Assembly (NCBI GenBank): GCA_910577335.1
Contig: CAJTMJ010000018.1
Coordinates: 15,266-79,265 of the forward strand
Length of the DNA stretch: 64,000 bases
Origin: an uncultured Duncaniella sp.
GTDB taxonomy: Bacteria; Bacteroidota; Bacteroidia; Bacteroidales; Muribaculaceae
Direction: 5' to 3'
Of the stretch, positions 41,865 to 50,962 are shown in pieces. Position 1 is the first letter of the stretch; every line of letters starts with the position of its first letter. A program made the position numbers and the translations under genes. The notes under the pieces were generated by a model. The model searched no databases. It was not told the DNA's origin and saw only the letters and a list, made by a program, of their open reading frames with translations.

Positions 41865-42737
41865 ATGCCAACCAAAGTCATAGATAAAAGTGACGAGATT
41901 CGTTTCACGAAGATGCATGGCATAGGCAATGATTACATATATATAAATTGCCTTGAAAAAATGCCTGCCGACCTACCGCAATTAGCGGTAGAAATGAGTG
42001 ACCGGCATTTTGGAGTTGGTGGAGACGGCATAGTGCTGATTCGCCCTTCGGAAGTGGCAGACTTCAAGATGAGAATGTTTAACAACGACGGTTCGGAAGC
42101 CCGTATGTGCGGCAACGCCTCCCGTTGCATAGCCCGCTACCTCCACGACAACCACCTGACGCCTAATAACGTGATAAACCTTGAAACCCTATCGGGTATC
42201 AAGGTTTTGTCGCTTAATTTAGACACCGATAATGAGGTGGAATCAGTCACGGTAGATATGGGAGAACCCATTCTTAACCCCTCAAAAATCCCTGCCGATT
42301 TCCCCGGAGAGATGATGGTGGAACAGAAAATCCACACCACTCACGGAGACATGGTTGTGACAGCGGTTTCAATGGGGAATCCCCATTGTGTGATATTCGT
42401 TGACAAGATAGAGAATGTCCCGTTTGACACCTTAGGTCCTGAATTGGAAAAACACCCGGTATGGCCCGACAGAGCAAACATTGAATTTGTAGAGATTATA
42501 AGTGATACAGAGGTGAGAATGCGTGTATGGGAACGAGGCACTGGGGAGACTCTTGCCTGCGGAACCGGGGCATGTGCCACCGCTGTCGCTTCGGCTATTA
42601 CGGGAAGAACCGGTAGGGATATCACGGTTCATCTTCGTGGCGGCGATCTGAATATAAAGTGGGGTGAAGACAACCACGTGTATATGACAGGTAGTGCCAC
42701 AAAAGTGTTTGACGGTGTGTATAAACGGAAATGTTAA
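41865..42737 (+). CDS. dapF: Diaminopimelate epimerase
   Basis: The 290-residue PLP-independent epimerase converts LL- to meso-diaminopimelate. Both catalytic cysteines are in place: MCGNASRC (about residue 86) and ACGTGACAT (about 236). HGIGNDYI and GGDGIVLI are further family marks. A 15-residue polar extension precedes the fold. It is followed 23 bp later by dapL, its immediate pathway partner, so the two supply meso-DAP for peptidoglycan and lysine. Confidence 0.95.
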   Translation: MPTKVIDKSDEIRFTKMHGIGNDYIYINCLEKMPADLPQLAVEMSDRHFGVGGDGIVLIRPSEVADFKMRMFNNDGSEARMCGNASRCIARYLHDNHLTPNNVINLETLSGIKVLSLNLDTDNEVESVTVDMGEPILNPSKIPADFPGEMMVEQKIHTTHGDMVVTAVSMGNPHCVIFVDKIENVPFDTLGPELEKHPVWPDRANIEFVEIISDTEVRMRVWERGTGETLACGTGACATAVASAITGRTGRDITVHLRGGDLNIKWGEDNHVYMTGSATKVFDGVYKRKC

Positions 42738-42760
42738 GATATAAATTATAGTCATTGGAT

Positions 42761-43990
42761 ATGTTTAGGATTAATGATAATTTCACAAAACTTCCTGCTT
42801 CCTATCTTTTTAGCGAAGTGGCTCGCAGAGTGAGCGCCTATCAGGAAGCAAACCCCGGAGTGGAAATAATAAGAATGGGGATAGGGGATGTGACACGTCC
42901 TTTGTGCCCTGCTGTTATTGAAGCACTCCACAAGGCTGTGGACGATGAAGCTAAGGGTGAAACATTTCATGGCTATGGACCAGAACAAGGTTACAGTTTC
43001 CTTACTGAGAAGATTGCCGAATATGACTATCGCCGCAGAGGCATAGATATATCTCCGGATGAGATATTCATCAGTGACGGTGCCAAGAGCGACACCGGTA
43101 ACATAGGCGACATACTCGCTGTCACAAACAAAGTGGCAGTGACCGACCCGGTTTATCCCGTATACATAGACACTAATGTGATGGCAGGGAGAGGCGGCGA
43201 ACTTCTTGAAGATGGCAGATGGAGCAATATTGAATATCTGCCTTGCAATGCTGAGAACGATTTCATACCCGCGTTGCCTAAAGAGAATCCCGATGTCATA
43301 TATCTATGCTATCCTAATAATCCAACCGGCACTGCTCTGACACGTGACGAGCTTAAGAAATGGGTGGACTATTGCAGGATATACGGCTCGCTGTTGCTGT
43401 TTGATGCCGCATACGAGGCATACATACGTGAAGATGATGTGCCTCATTCAATATATGAAATAGAAGGTGCCAAGGAAGTGGCTATAGAGTTCCGCAGTTA
43501 TTCCAAGACAGCAGGATTCACCGGTATACGTCTTGGGTACACCGTGGTGCCGAAAGCGTTGCAGGGACGAGACTCGGAGGGTGACGAAGTGACTTTGAAC
43601 CCGTTGTGGCGACGCAGACAGACTACCAAATTCAATGGCGCAAGTTATCTGACCCAGCGAGGAGCAGAGGCTTTGTATACCGACGAGGGTCAGCGTCAGG
43701 TGCGTGAGACAATTGACTACTATCTTGAAAATGCCCGTATAATTCGTGAGGGTCTTTCATCAGCAGGCTATAATGTGGTAGGCGGAGTTAATTCACCATA
43801 TATATGGGTTAAGACTCCGGGTGATATGACCTCGTGGGAATTTTTCGATTACCTGTTGGAGCGTTATCACATTGTCGGCACACCCGGCAGTGGCTTCGGA
43901 CCCTCGGGTGAGGGTTATTTCCGTCTTACGGCGTTTAACAGCCGTGAAAACACTCAAAAAGCTGTGGAGCGCCTTTGTGAGGGACGGTAG
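42761..43990 (+). CDS. dapL: LL-diaminopimelate aminotransferase
   Basis: The 409-residue fold-type I PLP enzyme makes LL-diaminopimelate from tetrahydrodipicolinate in one step, bypassing succinylated intermediates. The Schiff-base lysine lies in SYSKTAGFTGIRLGY, and CYPNNPTGTAL is the conserved Asn-Pro region. Starting at ATG 42761 (MFRINDNFTKLPASYLF) matches the DapL N-terminus; the open frame from TTG 42755 only adds two residues. Its pairing with dapF makes the assignment firm. Confidence 0.95.
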   Translation: MFRINDNFTKLPASYLFSEVARRVSAYQEANPGVEIIRMGIGDVTRPLCPAVIEALHKAVDDEAKGETFHGYGPEQGYSFLTEKIAEYDYRRRGIDISPDEIFISDGAKSDTGNIGDILAVTNKVAVTDPVYPVYIDTNVMAGRGGELLEDGRWSNIEYLPCNAENDFIPALPKENPDVIYLCYPNNPTGTALTRDELKKWVDYCRIYGSLLLFDAAYEAYIREDDVPHSIYEIEGAKEVAIEFRSYSKTAGFTGIRLGYTVVPKALQGRDSEGDEVTLNPLWRRRQTTKFNGASYLTQRGAEALYTDEGQRQVRETIDYYLENARIIREGLSSAGYNVVGGVNSPYIWVKTPGDMTSWEFFDYLLERYHIVGTPGSGFGPSGEGYFRLTAFNSRENTQKAVERLCEGR

Positions 43991-44050
43991 AGATACATTT
44001 TACAAATAAAAGACTATATCTATTTATAAATTTACTTAACTTACTATTTT

Positions 44051-46240
44051 ATGTCAAGTTTAAGATTCAAAGTTGTTGAAGAGGCTTCAAACCGTAAGGC
44101 TGTAGCTGTGGAGATCCCGAAAGAACGCCCCACAGAGTATTATGGCTGCAAAGTGTTCAACCGTGGCAAGATGTTCAAATATCTGCCCCTTGAGACTTAC
44201 AAAGCTCTCATCAACGCCATTGACAACAAGGAGCCATTGTCACGCAAAGTAGCTGACAGTGTAGCTGAAGGTATGAAACAATGGGCTATCGATAATGGTG
44301 CCCGCCATTATACCCATTGGTTCCAGCCATTGACCGAGACCACTGCTGAAAAGCATGACGGATTCGTCGAGCATGACGGCAAAGGTGGCATGGTGGAGGA
44401 ATTCAGCGGCAAGCTTCTTGTGCAGCAGGAACCTGACGCATCAAGTTTCCCGAATGGCGGTATCCGCAACACCTTTGAAGCACGCGGCTACTCTGCATGG
44501 GATATCTCTTCTCCCGCATTCATCATTGACAACACACTCTGTATTCCGACTATCTTCATCTCCTACACAGGTGAGTCGTTGGACTACAAGACACCTTTGC
44601 TTCGCGCTCTTTCAGCTGTCGATAAGGCAGGTACTGCTGTGGCACAGCTTTTTGACCCGAATGTGAAGCATGTAATCTCCAACCTCGGCTGGGAACAGGA
44701 ATATTTCCTTGTGGATGAGGCTCTTTATGCCGCACGTCCTGACTTGGTGCTTACAGGAAGAACACTTATGGGACATGAGTCGGCAAAGAACCAGCAGCTT
44801 GAGGACCATTATTTCGGAGCTATTCCTTCACGTGTGCAGGCATTCATGCTCGATCTTGAAATCGAAGCTCACAAGCTTGGTATCCCTGTGAAGACACGCC
44901 ATAACGAAGTTGCTCCCAACCAGTTTGAGCTTGCACCTATATATGAGGAAACCAACCTTGCCAATGACCACAACATGCTTATCATGTCGGTAATGGCTGA
45001 GGTGGCTCGCCGTCATAATTTCCGTGTGCTTCTGCACGAGAAGCCTTTTGCAGGTATCAACGGTTCAGGTAAGCATTGCAACTGGTCGCTCGGTACCGAC
45101 ACCGGCACTCTGCTCTTTGCTCCCGGCAAGACTCCAAAGGATAACCTTCAGTTCATAGCATTTGTGGCAAATGTGATGGCTGCGGTGCACCGTCACAACG
45201 GATTGCTTAAGGCTTCCATAATGTCAGCCACCAACTGCCATCGTCTTGGTGCTAATGAGGCGCCTCCAGCTATCATATCAATCTTTACCGGCAGTCAGCT
45301 CACCGAAATACTCAACAAGATTAAGAACTCGGACAAGGATGAGCTTATAGCTCTTGCCGGCAAGGAGGAACTTAACCTCGGTGTGGCTCAGATTCCGGAA
45401 ATCATGCTTGACAATACCGACCGCAACCGCACATCGCCTTTCGCATTCACCGGAAACCGTTTTGAATTCCGTGCGGTAGGTTCAAGCGCCAACTGTGCGT
45501 CAGCGATGATTGCACTCAATGCCGCAGTGGCAGAGCAGCTCTCAGATTTCCGTAAGAAAATAGACAGCCGTCTTGAAAATGGCGAGGATCTGCATCATGC
45601 GTTGCTTGCTGAAATCAAATCATTGCTTCTGTATTCCGAAGCCATACATTTTGACGGCAACGGTTACTCGGAAGAGTGGAAAGAGGAAGCCGCACGTCGT
45701 GGCTTGGACTGCGAGACTAACCCGGCGTTGATTTTTGATGCATACTTGCGTCCGTCGTCAGTGGAAATGTTCAGCAAGACCGGTGTCATGAATCATGTGG
45801 AGCTTGAAGCCCGTAATGAGGTAAAATGGGAAATGTATACTAAGAAGATACAAATTGAAGCACGTGTCCTCGGCGACCTTGCTATCAATCATATCATCCC
45901 TGTGGCTACCCGTTATCTTTCCATACTCCTTGACAATATGGTGAAGATGCGTGAGCTGTTCCCCGGAAACAAGGGTGTGGAGCTCTCATCGCAGGATGCC
46001 GTAACGGTTGAAAAGATCATGCGTCACTGTACTATAATCAAGGAGGAGGTTGCCAAGATGATCAATTCCCGAAAGGAAGCCAATAAGATTGACTCCGAAA
46101 GGGATAAGGCATTGGCTTATTCACGCAATGTGGCTCCGAGCCTTGAAATTATCCGTTATCATATCGACAAACTCGAATTGATGGTGGATAATGAGATGTG
46201 GCCACTTCCAAAATATCGTGAACTACTCTTTATCCGTTAA
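44051..46240 (+). CDS. glnN: Glutamine synthetase type III
   Basis: The 729-residue enzyme ligates ammonium to glutamate. It is of the long GSIII class, as shown by size, the N-terminal FNRGKMFKYLP, and the catalytic segments GWEQEYFLVDE, ETNLANDHN, FAGINGSGKHCNWSLGTD and NRFEFRAVGSSAN. GSIII is common in Bacteroidetes. A GSI gene may or may not exist elsewhere. A hairpin terminator (46270-46314) makes it monocistronic. No uridylylation or adenylylation site was identified. Confidence 0.96.
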   Translation: MSSLRFKVVEEASNRKAVAVEIPKERPTEYYGCKVFNRGKMFKYLPLETYKALINAIDNKEPLSRKVADSVAEGMKQWAIDNGARHYTHWFQPLTETTAEKHDGFVEHDGKGGMVEEFSGKLLVQQEPDASSFPNGGIRNTFEARGYSAWDISSPAFIIDNTLCIPTIFISYTGESLDYKTPLLRALSAVDKAGTAVAQLFDPNVKHVISNLGWEQEYFLVDEALYAARPDLVLTGRTLMGHESAKNQQLEDHYFGAIPSRVQAFMLDLEIEAHKLGIPVKTRHNEVAPNQFELAPIYEETNLANDHNMLIMSVMAEVARRHNFRVLLHEKPFAGINGSGKHCNWSLGTDTGTLLFAPGKTPKDNLQFIAFVANVMAAVHRHNGLLKASIMSATNCHRLGANEAPPAIISIFTGSQLTEILNKIKNSDKDELIALAGKEELNLGVAQIPEIMLDNTDRNRTSPFAFTGNRFEFRAVGSSANCASAMIALNAAVAEQLSDFRKKIDSRLENGEDLHHALLAEIKSLLLYSEAIHFDGNGYSEEWKEEAARRGLDCETNPALIFDAYLRPSSVEMFSKTGVMNHVELEARNEVKWEMYTKKIQIEARVLGDLAINHIIPVATRYLSILLDNMVKMRELFPGNKGVELSSQDAVTVEKIMRHCTIIKEEVAKMINSRKEANKIDSERDKALAYSRNVAPSLEIIRYHIDKLELMVDNEMWPLPKYRELLFIR

Positions 46241-46269
46241 TTAATCATACAGGATATGGCAGAATAATA

Positions 46270-46316
46270 AAAATCCATGGTAATCTCACTAAAGTTGATT
46301 TTGCCATGGATTTTTT
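46270..46316 (+). terminator. Intrinsic terminator after glnN
   Basis: AAAATCCATGG (46270-46280) pairs perfectly with CCATGGATTTT (46304-46314) and is followed by T residues. The loop is long (23 nt), with some inner pairing possible. Confidence 0.75.
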
Positions 46317-46329
46317 CAGTGTATTTTTG

Positions 46330-46337
46330 TAAATTTG
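46330..46337 (+). promoter_or_regulatory. -7 element of the amidotransferase promoter
   Basis: TAAATTTG fits TAnnTTTG; the TSS would be near 46344 and the leader about 28 nt. Confidence 0.55.
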
Positions 46338-46371
46338 CGAAACTATCAACTAATTATCACCTCAGACAGCG

Positions 46372-48261
46372 ATGGAGATATTAAAGCATGAGTGCGGCGT
46401 GGCAATGATACGCTTGCTGAAACCACTCGAATACTACAAAAAGAAATACGGGACCTACGCATACGGGATAAACAAACTTTATCTCCTGATGGAGAAACAG
46501 CATAACCGAGGGCAGGAAGGCGCCGGAGTAGGGGTGGTGAAAATGCATTCACAGCCCGGTAATGAGTATGTGTTTCGTGAGAGGGCACTTGGAAAGGATG
46601 CGATTCAGGAGATATTCGATGAAATACGTGACAAGCTGAGCAATGCGCATCTTGCCGAGCATGACAGTGAGTGGATAGAACGTTATGCGCCTTTCCTCGG
46701 AGAGATATACATGGGACATTTGCGTTATTCCACCACAGGTAAGAGCGGGATTTCATATTGCCATCCTTTCCTGCGCCGTAACAACTGGCGTTCAAGAAAT
46801 CTGCTCATGTGCGGTAATTTCAACATGACAAATGTAGACTCCATATTTGACGAAGTGGCTGCCTGCGGTCAGCATCCCCGCATATACAGTGACACCGTGG
46901 TTCTGCTCGAACAGCTTGGCGATGCTCTTGACAAAGAGAATCACCGTATCTACAGACAGTACAGAGATTCGATGGACGGCTATCGTCTTGCCTGCCAGAT
47001 AGAGGATAACCTCGACATGCGCCGTGTGCTTGCTTCGAAGGCTCATTCATGGGACGGAGGATTTGTGATATGCGGTGCGACAGGTTCGGGCGATATGTTC
47101 GCTTTGCGTGACCGTCACGGCATACGACCAGCTTTCTATTATTACGACGATGAGATTGTGGTGCTTGCTTCGGAGCGTCCGGTGATTCAGACCACGTTTG
47201 ATATTCCTCGCCGTGCCATCAAAGAGCTTACTCCCGGAAGTGCCCTCATAGTCAACAAGGCTGGTACGGTTTCGGTGGATGACATATTGGGTGAGGCTGA
47301 GAATCAACGATGCTCGTTCGAACGTATCTATTTCTCACGAGGCAGTGACGCTGATATTTATCGTGAACGCAAGCAGTTGGGATGCAATGTGGTGCCAGCC
47401 ATAATGAAAAGCATCGGGAATGATTTCAAACATTCGGTATTCTCATTTATCCCCAACACTGCCGAAGTGGCTTTTATAGGTATGTGTTCGCAGCTTGAAA
47501 AGGAGCTTAACAAGGTAAAAGAAGCACAGATCCTCGAAGCTAAGGAGGCGGGTACGCTCACTCCGGAATTGTTGTCGGAAATCATGCGGCAGAATCTCCG
47601 TATAGAGAAGGTGGCGATAAAGGATATAAAGCTACGCACATTCATAGCTGAAGGTGAGTCACGCAATGACCTTGCCGCCCATGTCTATGATGTGACCTAC
47701 GGGATAATTGAAAACGGTGTTGACAATGTTGTGGTGATAGATGACAGTATCGTCAGGGGAACAACTCTCAAACAGTCGATCCTCCGTATGCTTGACCGTC
47801 TGCACCCCAAAAAGATAGTCGTGGTATCATCATCCCCGCAGGTTCGCTATCCCGATTATTACGGTATAGATATGTCGCGCATGGGCGAATTTATAGCATT
47901 CCGTGCCGCTGTGCAGCTGCTTAAAGACAGAGGTATGGAGAATGTGCTTGAGGAAACTTATCGCAAATGCCTTGAACAGGAGAAGCTGCTTGACATTGAG
48001 ATGAAGAATTGTGTCAAAGCCATATATGCCCCGTTCACGCAGGATGAAATCTCAAATAAGATAGTGGAAATGCTCACTGCCGACGGTTCGATAAATGCCG
48101 AGGTCGAGTTAGTCTATCAGACTCTCGAAGGGCAGCGGGACGCCATACCCACTTGTCCGGGTGACTGGTATTTTTCCGGAAATTATCCCACTCCGGGTGG
48201 TGTGCGGCTTGTCAACAGGGCATATATAAATTATTACGAAGGTAACACTGAAAAAAGATGA
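46372..48261 (+). CDS. purF: Amidophosphoribosyltransferase, long Bacteroidetes form
   Basis: The 629-residue protein joins an N-terminal Ntn-type glutaminase to a phosphoribosyltransferase and is expected to make phosphoribosylamine for purine synthesis. The putative nucleophile Cys8 follows MEILKHE, which would be removed. KQHNRGQEGAG and GHLRYSTTGKSG are glutaminase motifs; VVVIDDSIVRGTTLK is the PRPP loop. It is about 130-160 residues longer than ordinary PurF, with an insert around residues 360-440 and an extended C-terminus. Bacteroidetes often carry this form beside a normal PurF, so its exact role is less certain. Its stop overlaps the next start (ATGA). Confidence 0.88.
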   Translation: MEILKHECGVAMIRLLKPLEYYKKKYGTYAYGINKLYLLMEKQHNRGQEGAGVGVVKMHSQPGNEYVFRERALGKDAIQEIFDEIRDKLSNAHLAEHDSEWIERYAPFLGEIYMGHLRYSTTGKSGISYCHPFLRRNNWRSRNLLMCGNFNMTNVDSIFDEVAACGQHPRIYSDTVVLLEQLGDALDKENHRIYRQYRDSMDGYRLACQIEDNLDMRRVLASKAHSWDGGFVICGATGSGDMFALRDRHGIRPAFYYYDDEIVVLASERPVIQTTFDIPRRAIKELTPGSALIVNKAGTVSVDDILGEAENQRCSFERIYFSRGSDADIYRERKQLGCNVVPAIMKSIGNDFKHSVFSFIPNTAEVAFIGMCSQLEKELNKVKEAQILEAKEAGTLTPELLSEIMRQNLRIEKVAIKDIKLRTFIAEGESRNDLAAHVYDVTYGIIENGVDNVVVIDDSIVRGTTLKQSILRMLDRLHPKKIVVVSSSPQVRYPDYYGIDMSRMGEFIAFRAAVQLLKDRGMENVLEETYRKCLEQEKLLDIEMKNCVKAIYAPFTQDEISNKIVEMLTADGSINAEVELVYQTLEGQRDAIPTCPGDWYFSGNYPTPGGVRLVNRAYINYYEGNTEKR

Positions 48262-49316
48262 AACATTTAACCTCTCTCCGATCTCTCCTTTTCGTTTTCT
48301 CGCTAATAGCTGTCGCCAGAGGTTCGGCGCAGTCGTATTGGGCTGAGAGAACTTATTATGAAACTCCTGTCACGCTGCGTGATTCATTCGTGACGCTTAC
48401 CTCTGTTCATGAACACTCTCCCCAATCGCTGTGCGTGGAAGCGAGAGGTGCCATGAAGAGCGGGATAGGGGAGCGGTCAGGTCTTGCACCATCATTTTGG
48501 GGGATGAAAGTCGTGTTAGGGTCGGACACTTTGCTTGTGACGCTGCGCCACGGAAATACTGACTTCGGCGATTTACTTGACAAGCGTTTTACACGCATAT
48601 CAGTATGTCGCAACGGAGATGAGGTAGGAGCAAAAGATTTTACTGATGATTTTGCGACATCTTCGGGTGGATACAACACACTATTAGTGGAAATAGACAG
48701 CGGGAGTTCAACGCTGAAACTGGCAGGTGGGTCACATTCCTGTGTCAGACTGATGGAAATACCATTTGAAGGTGTAAATTTGTCGGCGCCGGAAGCCTCG
48801 GTATGGGCTAAAGGTGAGTTGGCGCTATCGTCATTTTCGACGGAGATTTCAATGGCTCCGGAATCGGTGCTTGCCACATCATGGACTCGTGAGAGTCTGG
48901 CTGACTACCTAAGCCGTTCCACTGACCCAGTGGAGGGGTATTGGGAATACCTTGACCGCAAAAATGATCCGCAATATGCCCGGTTGGGTGGGCGTTATGT
49001 CATGGCGGTGGTTAAAAGTGCCGTCGATTCCGAGCGTTACGACCTCGTTTATCTCTCAGGAGCGGAGACATTGGCAAGCCGATGGTCACCTTTCATGCTT
49101 AAAGGGCATCTGATCCCGACTGTGTTTCAGTCGCACTATGACTTGCACTGGTATGACTCTACGTTTGAGCCTATAACCACCGATGTTCATGCGTCGATCA
49201 CCGACAATGCCATACTCACATTGTCGTTCCCGCTTTTAAAAACCGTGCTCAGGTTCTCAAAGGCTTCCGATGACAAGAAACGACAGACCTATCAGGAGCA
49301 GGGTGAGATCGACTAA
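48258..49316 (+). CDS. Exported protein of unknown function
   Basis: This 352-residue protein has a signal peptide (1-24, ending GSAQ). The mature part looks like repeated beta-sandwich material, then an acidic helical piece (ESLADYLSRSTDPVEGYWEYLDRKNDPQYARLGG). No family was recognised. The start overlaps the amidotransferase stop by 4 bp, so it is translationally coupled to it, which is an odd partner for a secreted protein. Its last 60 bp overlap the opposing EamA gene. Confidence 0.8.
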   Translation: MKHLTSLRSLLFVFSLIAVARGSAQSYWAERTYYETPVTLRDSFVTLTSVHEHSPQSLCVEARGAMKSGIGERSGLAPSFWGMKVVLGSDTLLVTLRHGNTDFGDLLDKRFTRISVCRNGDEVGAKDFTDDFATSSGGYNTLLVEIDSGSSTLKLAGGSHSCVRLMEIPFEGVNLSAPEASVWAKGELALSSFSTEISMAPESVLATSWTRESLADYLSRSTDPVEGYWEYLDRKNDPQYARLGGRYVMAVVKSAVDSERYDLVYLSGAETLASRWSPFMLKGHLIPTVFQSHYDLHWYDSTFEPITTDVHASITDNAILTLSFPLLKTVLRFSKASDDKKRQTYQEQGEID

Positions 49317-50132
49317 CTTAAGCCGTATGTTTTTCTCGTGAAGCGCTATCACGCCGTAGAAGAATGACACTATGACGCTGCCACGCCTTATCATCGACAC
49401 CACGGCTATCATTGACCCTTCGAGCGACAGACTATAGAAATATGCTATGTCGGCTATGGTGAGGAAGAGCGATATGAGCGGTATTGTCCATCGCCATTTA
49501 AGCGGTGTGCCACCCTTTTTACCTTTCAGTATTATTGCTATAGTGATGCCCATTATCACAAGCTGATATAGCGAATACCATGCCTGCACCTCTAATGGTT
49601 CGTAGCGTGTGAGCAGGTATTTGTCATAGAGTGCGCTCACGGCCCCCATCGTGGTTGCGCCGATAGCCATCCATATCCATTTATTGTGCCTTATGGAGAA
49701 ACCCTCCTTGCCGCCGACCCGGCTTATGAAAAACAATGACCAAAAACCTAACACGACTCCTGCCCATTGCCATCCGTTGAGGCGTTCGCCGAAAAGTAGC
49801 AGTGCGCCCACGAGCACTATCACCGGGCGTGATGCGTTAACCGGTCCTGCTATTGTCAGTGGCAGATGCTTTATGCTGGCATATCCGAGCAGCCATGAAC
49901 TTAACACTATGCCTGATTTAAGCAGTATGGCTCCGTGACCTTCCAATGTGTTGCCAAGTCCGTAATTGCCATGAAATAAGCCTATAACAATTAGCGGAAG
50001 CATCAGTATGGCACTGAAAAGGGTGTTGAGAAACAGCACTCCCAATACGTTGTTTTTATCCACCGATAGCTTCTTCATCACATCGTACAATCCCAAGCAC
50101 AATGCCGACACGACTGCAAGTAATACCCACAT
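49257..50132 (-). CDS. EamA/DMT-family transporter
   Basis: This 291-residue membrane protein has ten predicted helices in two repeats of five, the drug/metabolite transporter (EamA) layout. Marks include PVNASRPVIVLVGALLLFGE at the end of the first repeat and SMIRRGSVIVSFFYGVIALHE at the end of the second. The substrate is unknown. A TAACTTTG -7 element on the minus strand (50165-50158) with a palindrome at its -33 position is the probable promoter. The 3' end runs 60 bp into the opposing gene. Confidence 0.88.
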   Translation of the reverse strand: MWVLLAVVSALCLGLYDVMKKLSVDKNNVLGVLFLNTLFSAILMLPLIVIGLFHGNYGLGNTLEGHGAILLKSGIVLSSWLLGYASIKHLPLTIAGPVNASRPVIVLVGALLLFGERLNGWQWAGVVLGFWSLFFISRVGGKEGFSIRHNKWIWMAIGATTMGAVSALYDKYLLTRYEPLEVQAWYSLYQLVIMGITIAIILKGKKGGTPLKWRWTIPLISLFLTIADIAYFYSLSLEGSMIAVVSMIRRGSVIVSFFYGVIALHEKNIRLKLVDLTLLLIGLSFLVIGSL

Positions 50133-50157
50133 AATCTATCCTTTTCAAAAATTTCCG

Positions 50158-50188
50158 CAAAGTTACTAAATTCATGTTTAAAAACATG
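50158..50188 (-). promoter_or_regulatory. EamA promoter with palindrome
   Basis: The minus strand has TAACTTTG (50165-50158). At the -33 position is the 16-bp perfect palindrome CATGTTTAAAAACATG (50173-50188), a possible operator or curved element. Confidence 0.55.
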
Positions 50189-50322
50189 CATGAGGATAGC
50201 CCCGACAATGACATTTTTTATTAATATATAGCTTTGAATATGATAAGTTGAAAAATAATAAAATCTTAAATCAATCCGTTTACCTTTTGATAAGGAATGG
50301 TATCATTGAAATATAGTGTAGC

Positions 50323-50937
50323 ATGAGGATTATTAAAAGTAATTTAATCCGGATTTCAATAATCGTAATGACGGTGACGATCGTTGCCGTTATTAGTTGT
50401 TATGCGATAGTGTCAGCAAATGCAAAAGGAAAGACATATAACGAGGTGGAGAATATTCCATTTAATCACATGGGATTGCTTCTTGGCACATCGCCTTTTA
50501 CTTCACAAGGAGGACATAATTATTATTTTGATAATAGGATTAAAGCTACTGCAAAACTTTATCATAGTGGGAAAATTGGCAAGATTATAGCAAGTGGTGG
50601 TGATTATTCCAATAGAAAAAACGGTTATGATGAATTATCGGCAATGCGTGATTCATTGGTGGTGCATGGGGTGCCTGACAGCATAATCATATTGGATTAT
50701 CAAGGCACACGCACTATTAATTCTATCGTCAATGTCCGTTACATTGACAGTATTACAGTCATATCTCAGAAATATCATAACGAAAGAGCTATTTGGCTTG
50801 CGGAACATTATGGACTTCATGCCGTAGCCTATAACGCTCTAACGCCTGATATAACGGACAAAAAATCAAAAATATTTCACGCGAGTTTCTTGCAAGGGTC
50901 AAGATGTTTCTGGACTTGGCGACAGATAAATAAATAA
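50323..50937 (+). CDS. SanA/YdcF-like DUF218 membrane-anchored protein
   Basis: The 204-residue protein has a basic N-terminus and one membrane anchor (about 10-30), then a DUF218 domain: GLLLGTSPFTSQGGHNYYFDNRIKAT, IIASGGDY, ILDYQGTRTINSIVN, VISQKYHNERAIWLA. E. coli SanA is linked to vancomycin exclusion and envelope barrier function; the substrate is unknown. Expect a periplasmic orientation. The gene is noticeably AT-richer than those around dnaN, and so is the following region. Confidence 0.85.
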   Translation: MRIIKSNLIRISIIVMTVTIVAVISCYAIVSANAKGKTYNEVENIPFNHMGLLLGTSPFTSQGGHNYYFDNRIKATAKLYHSGKIGKIIASGGDYSNRKNGYDELSAMRDSLVVHGVPDSIIILDYQGTRTINSIVNVRYIDSITVISQKYHNERAIWLAEHYGLHAVAYNALTPDITDKKSKIFHASFLQGSRCFWTWRQINK

Positions 50938-50962
50938 ATAAACTATCTGATGATTAGTCACT

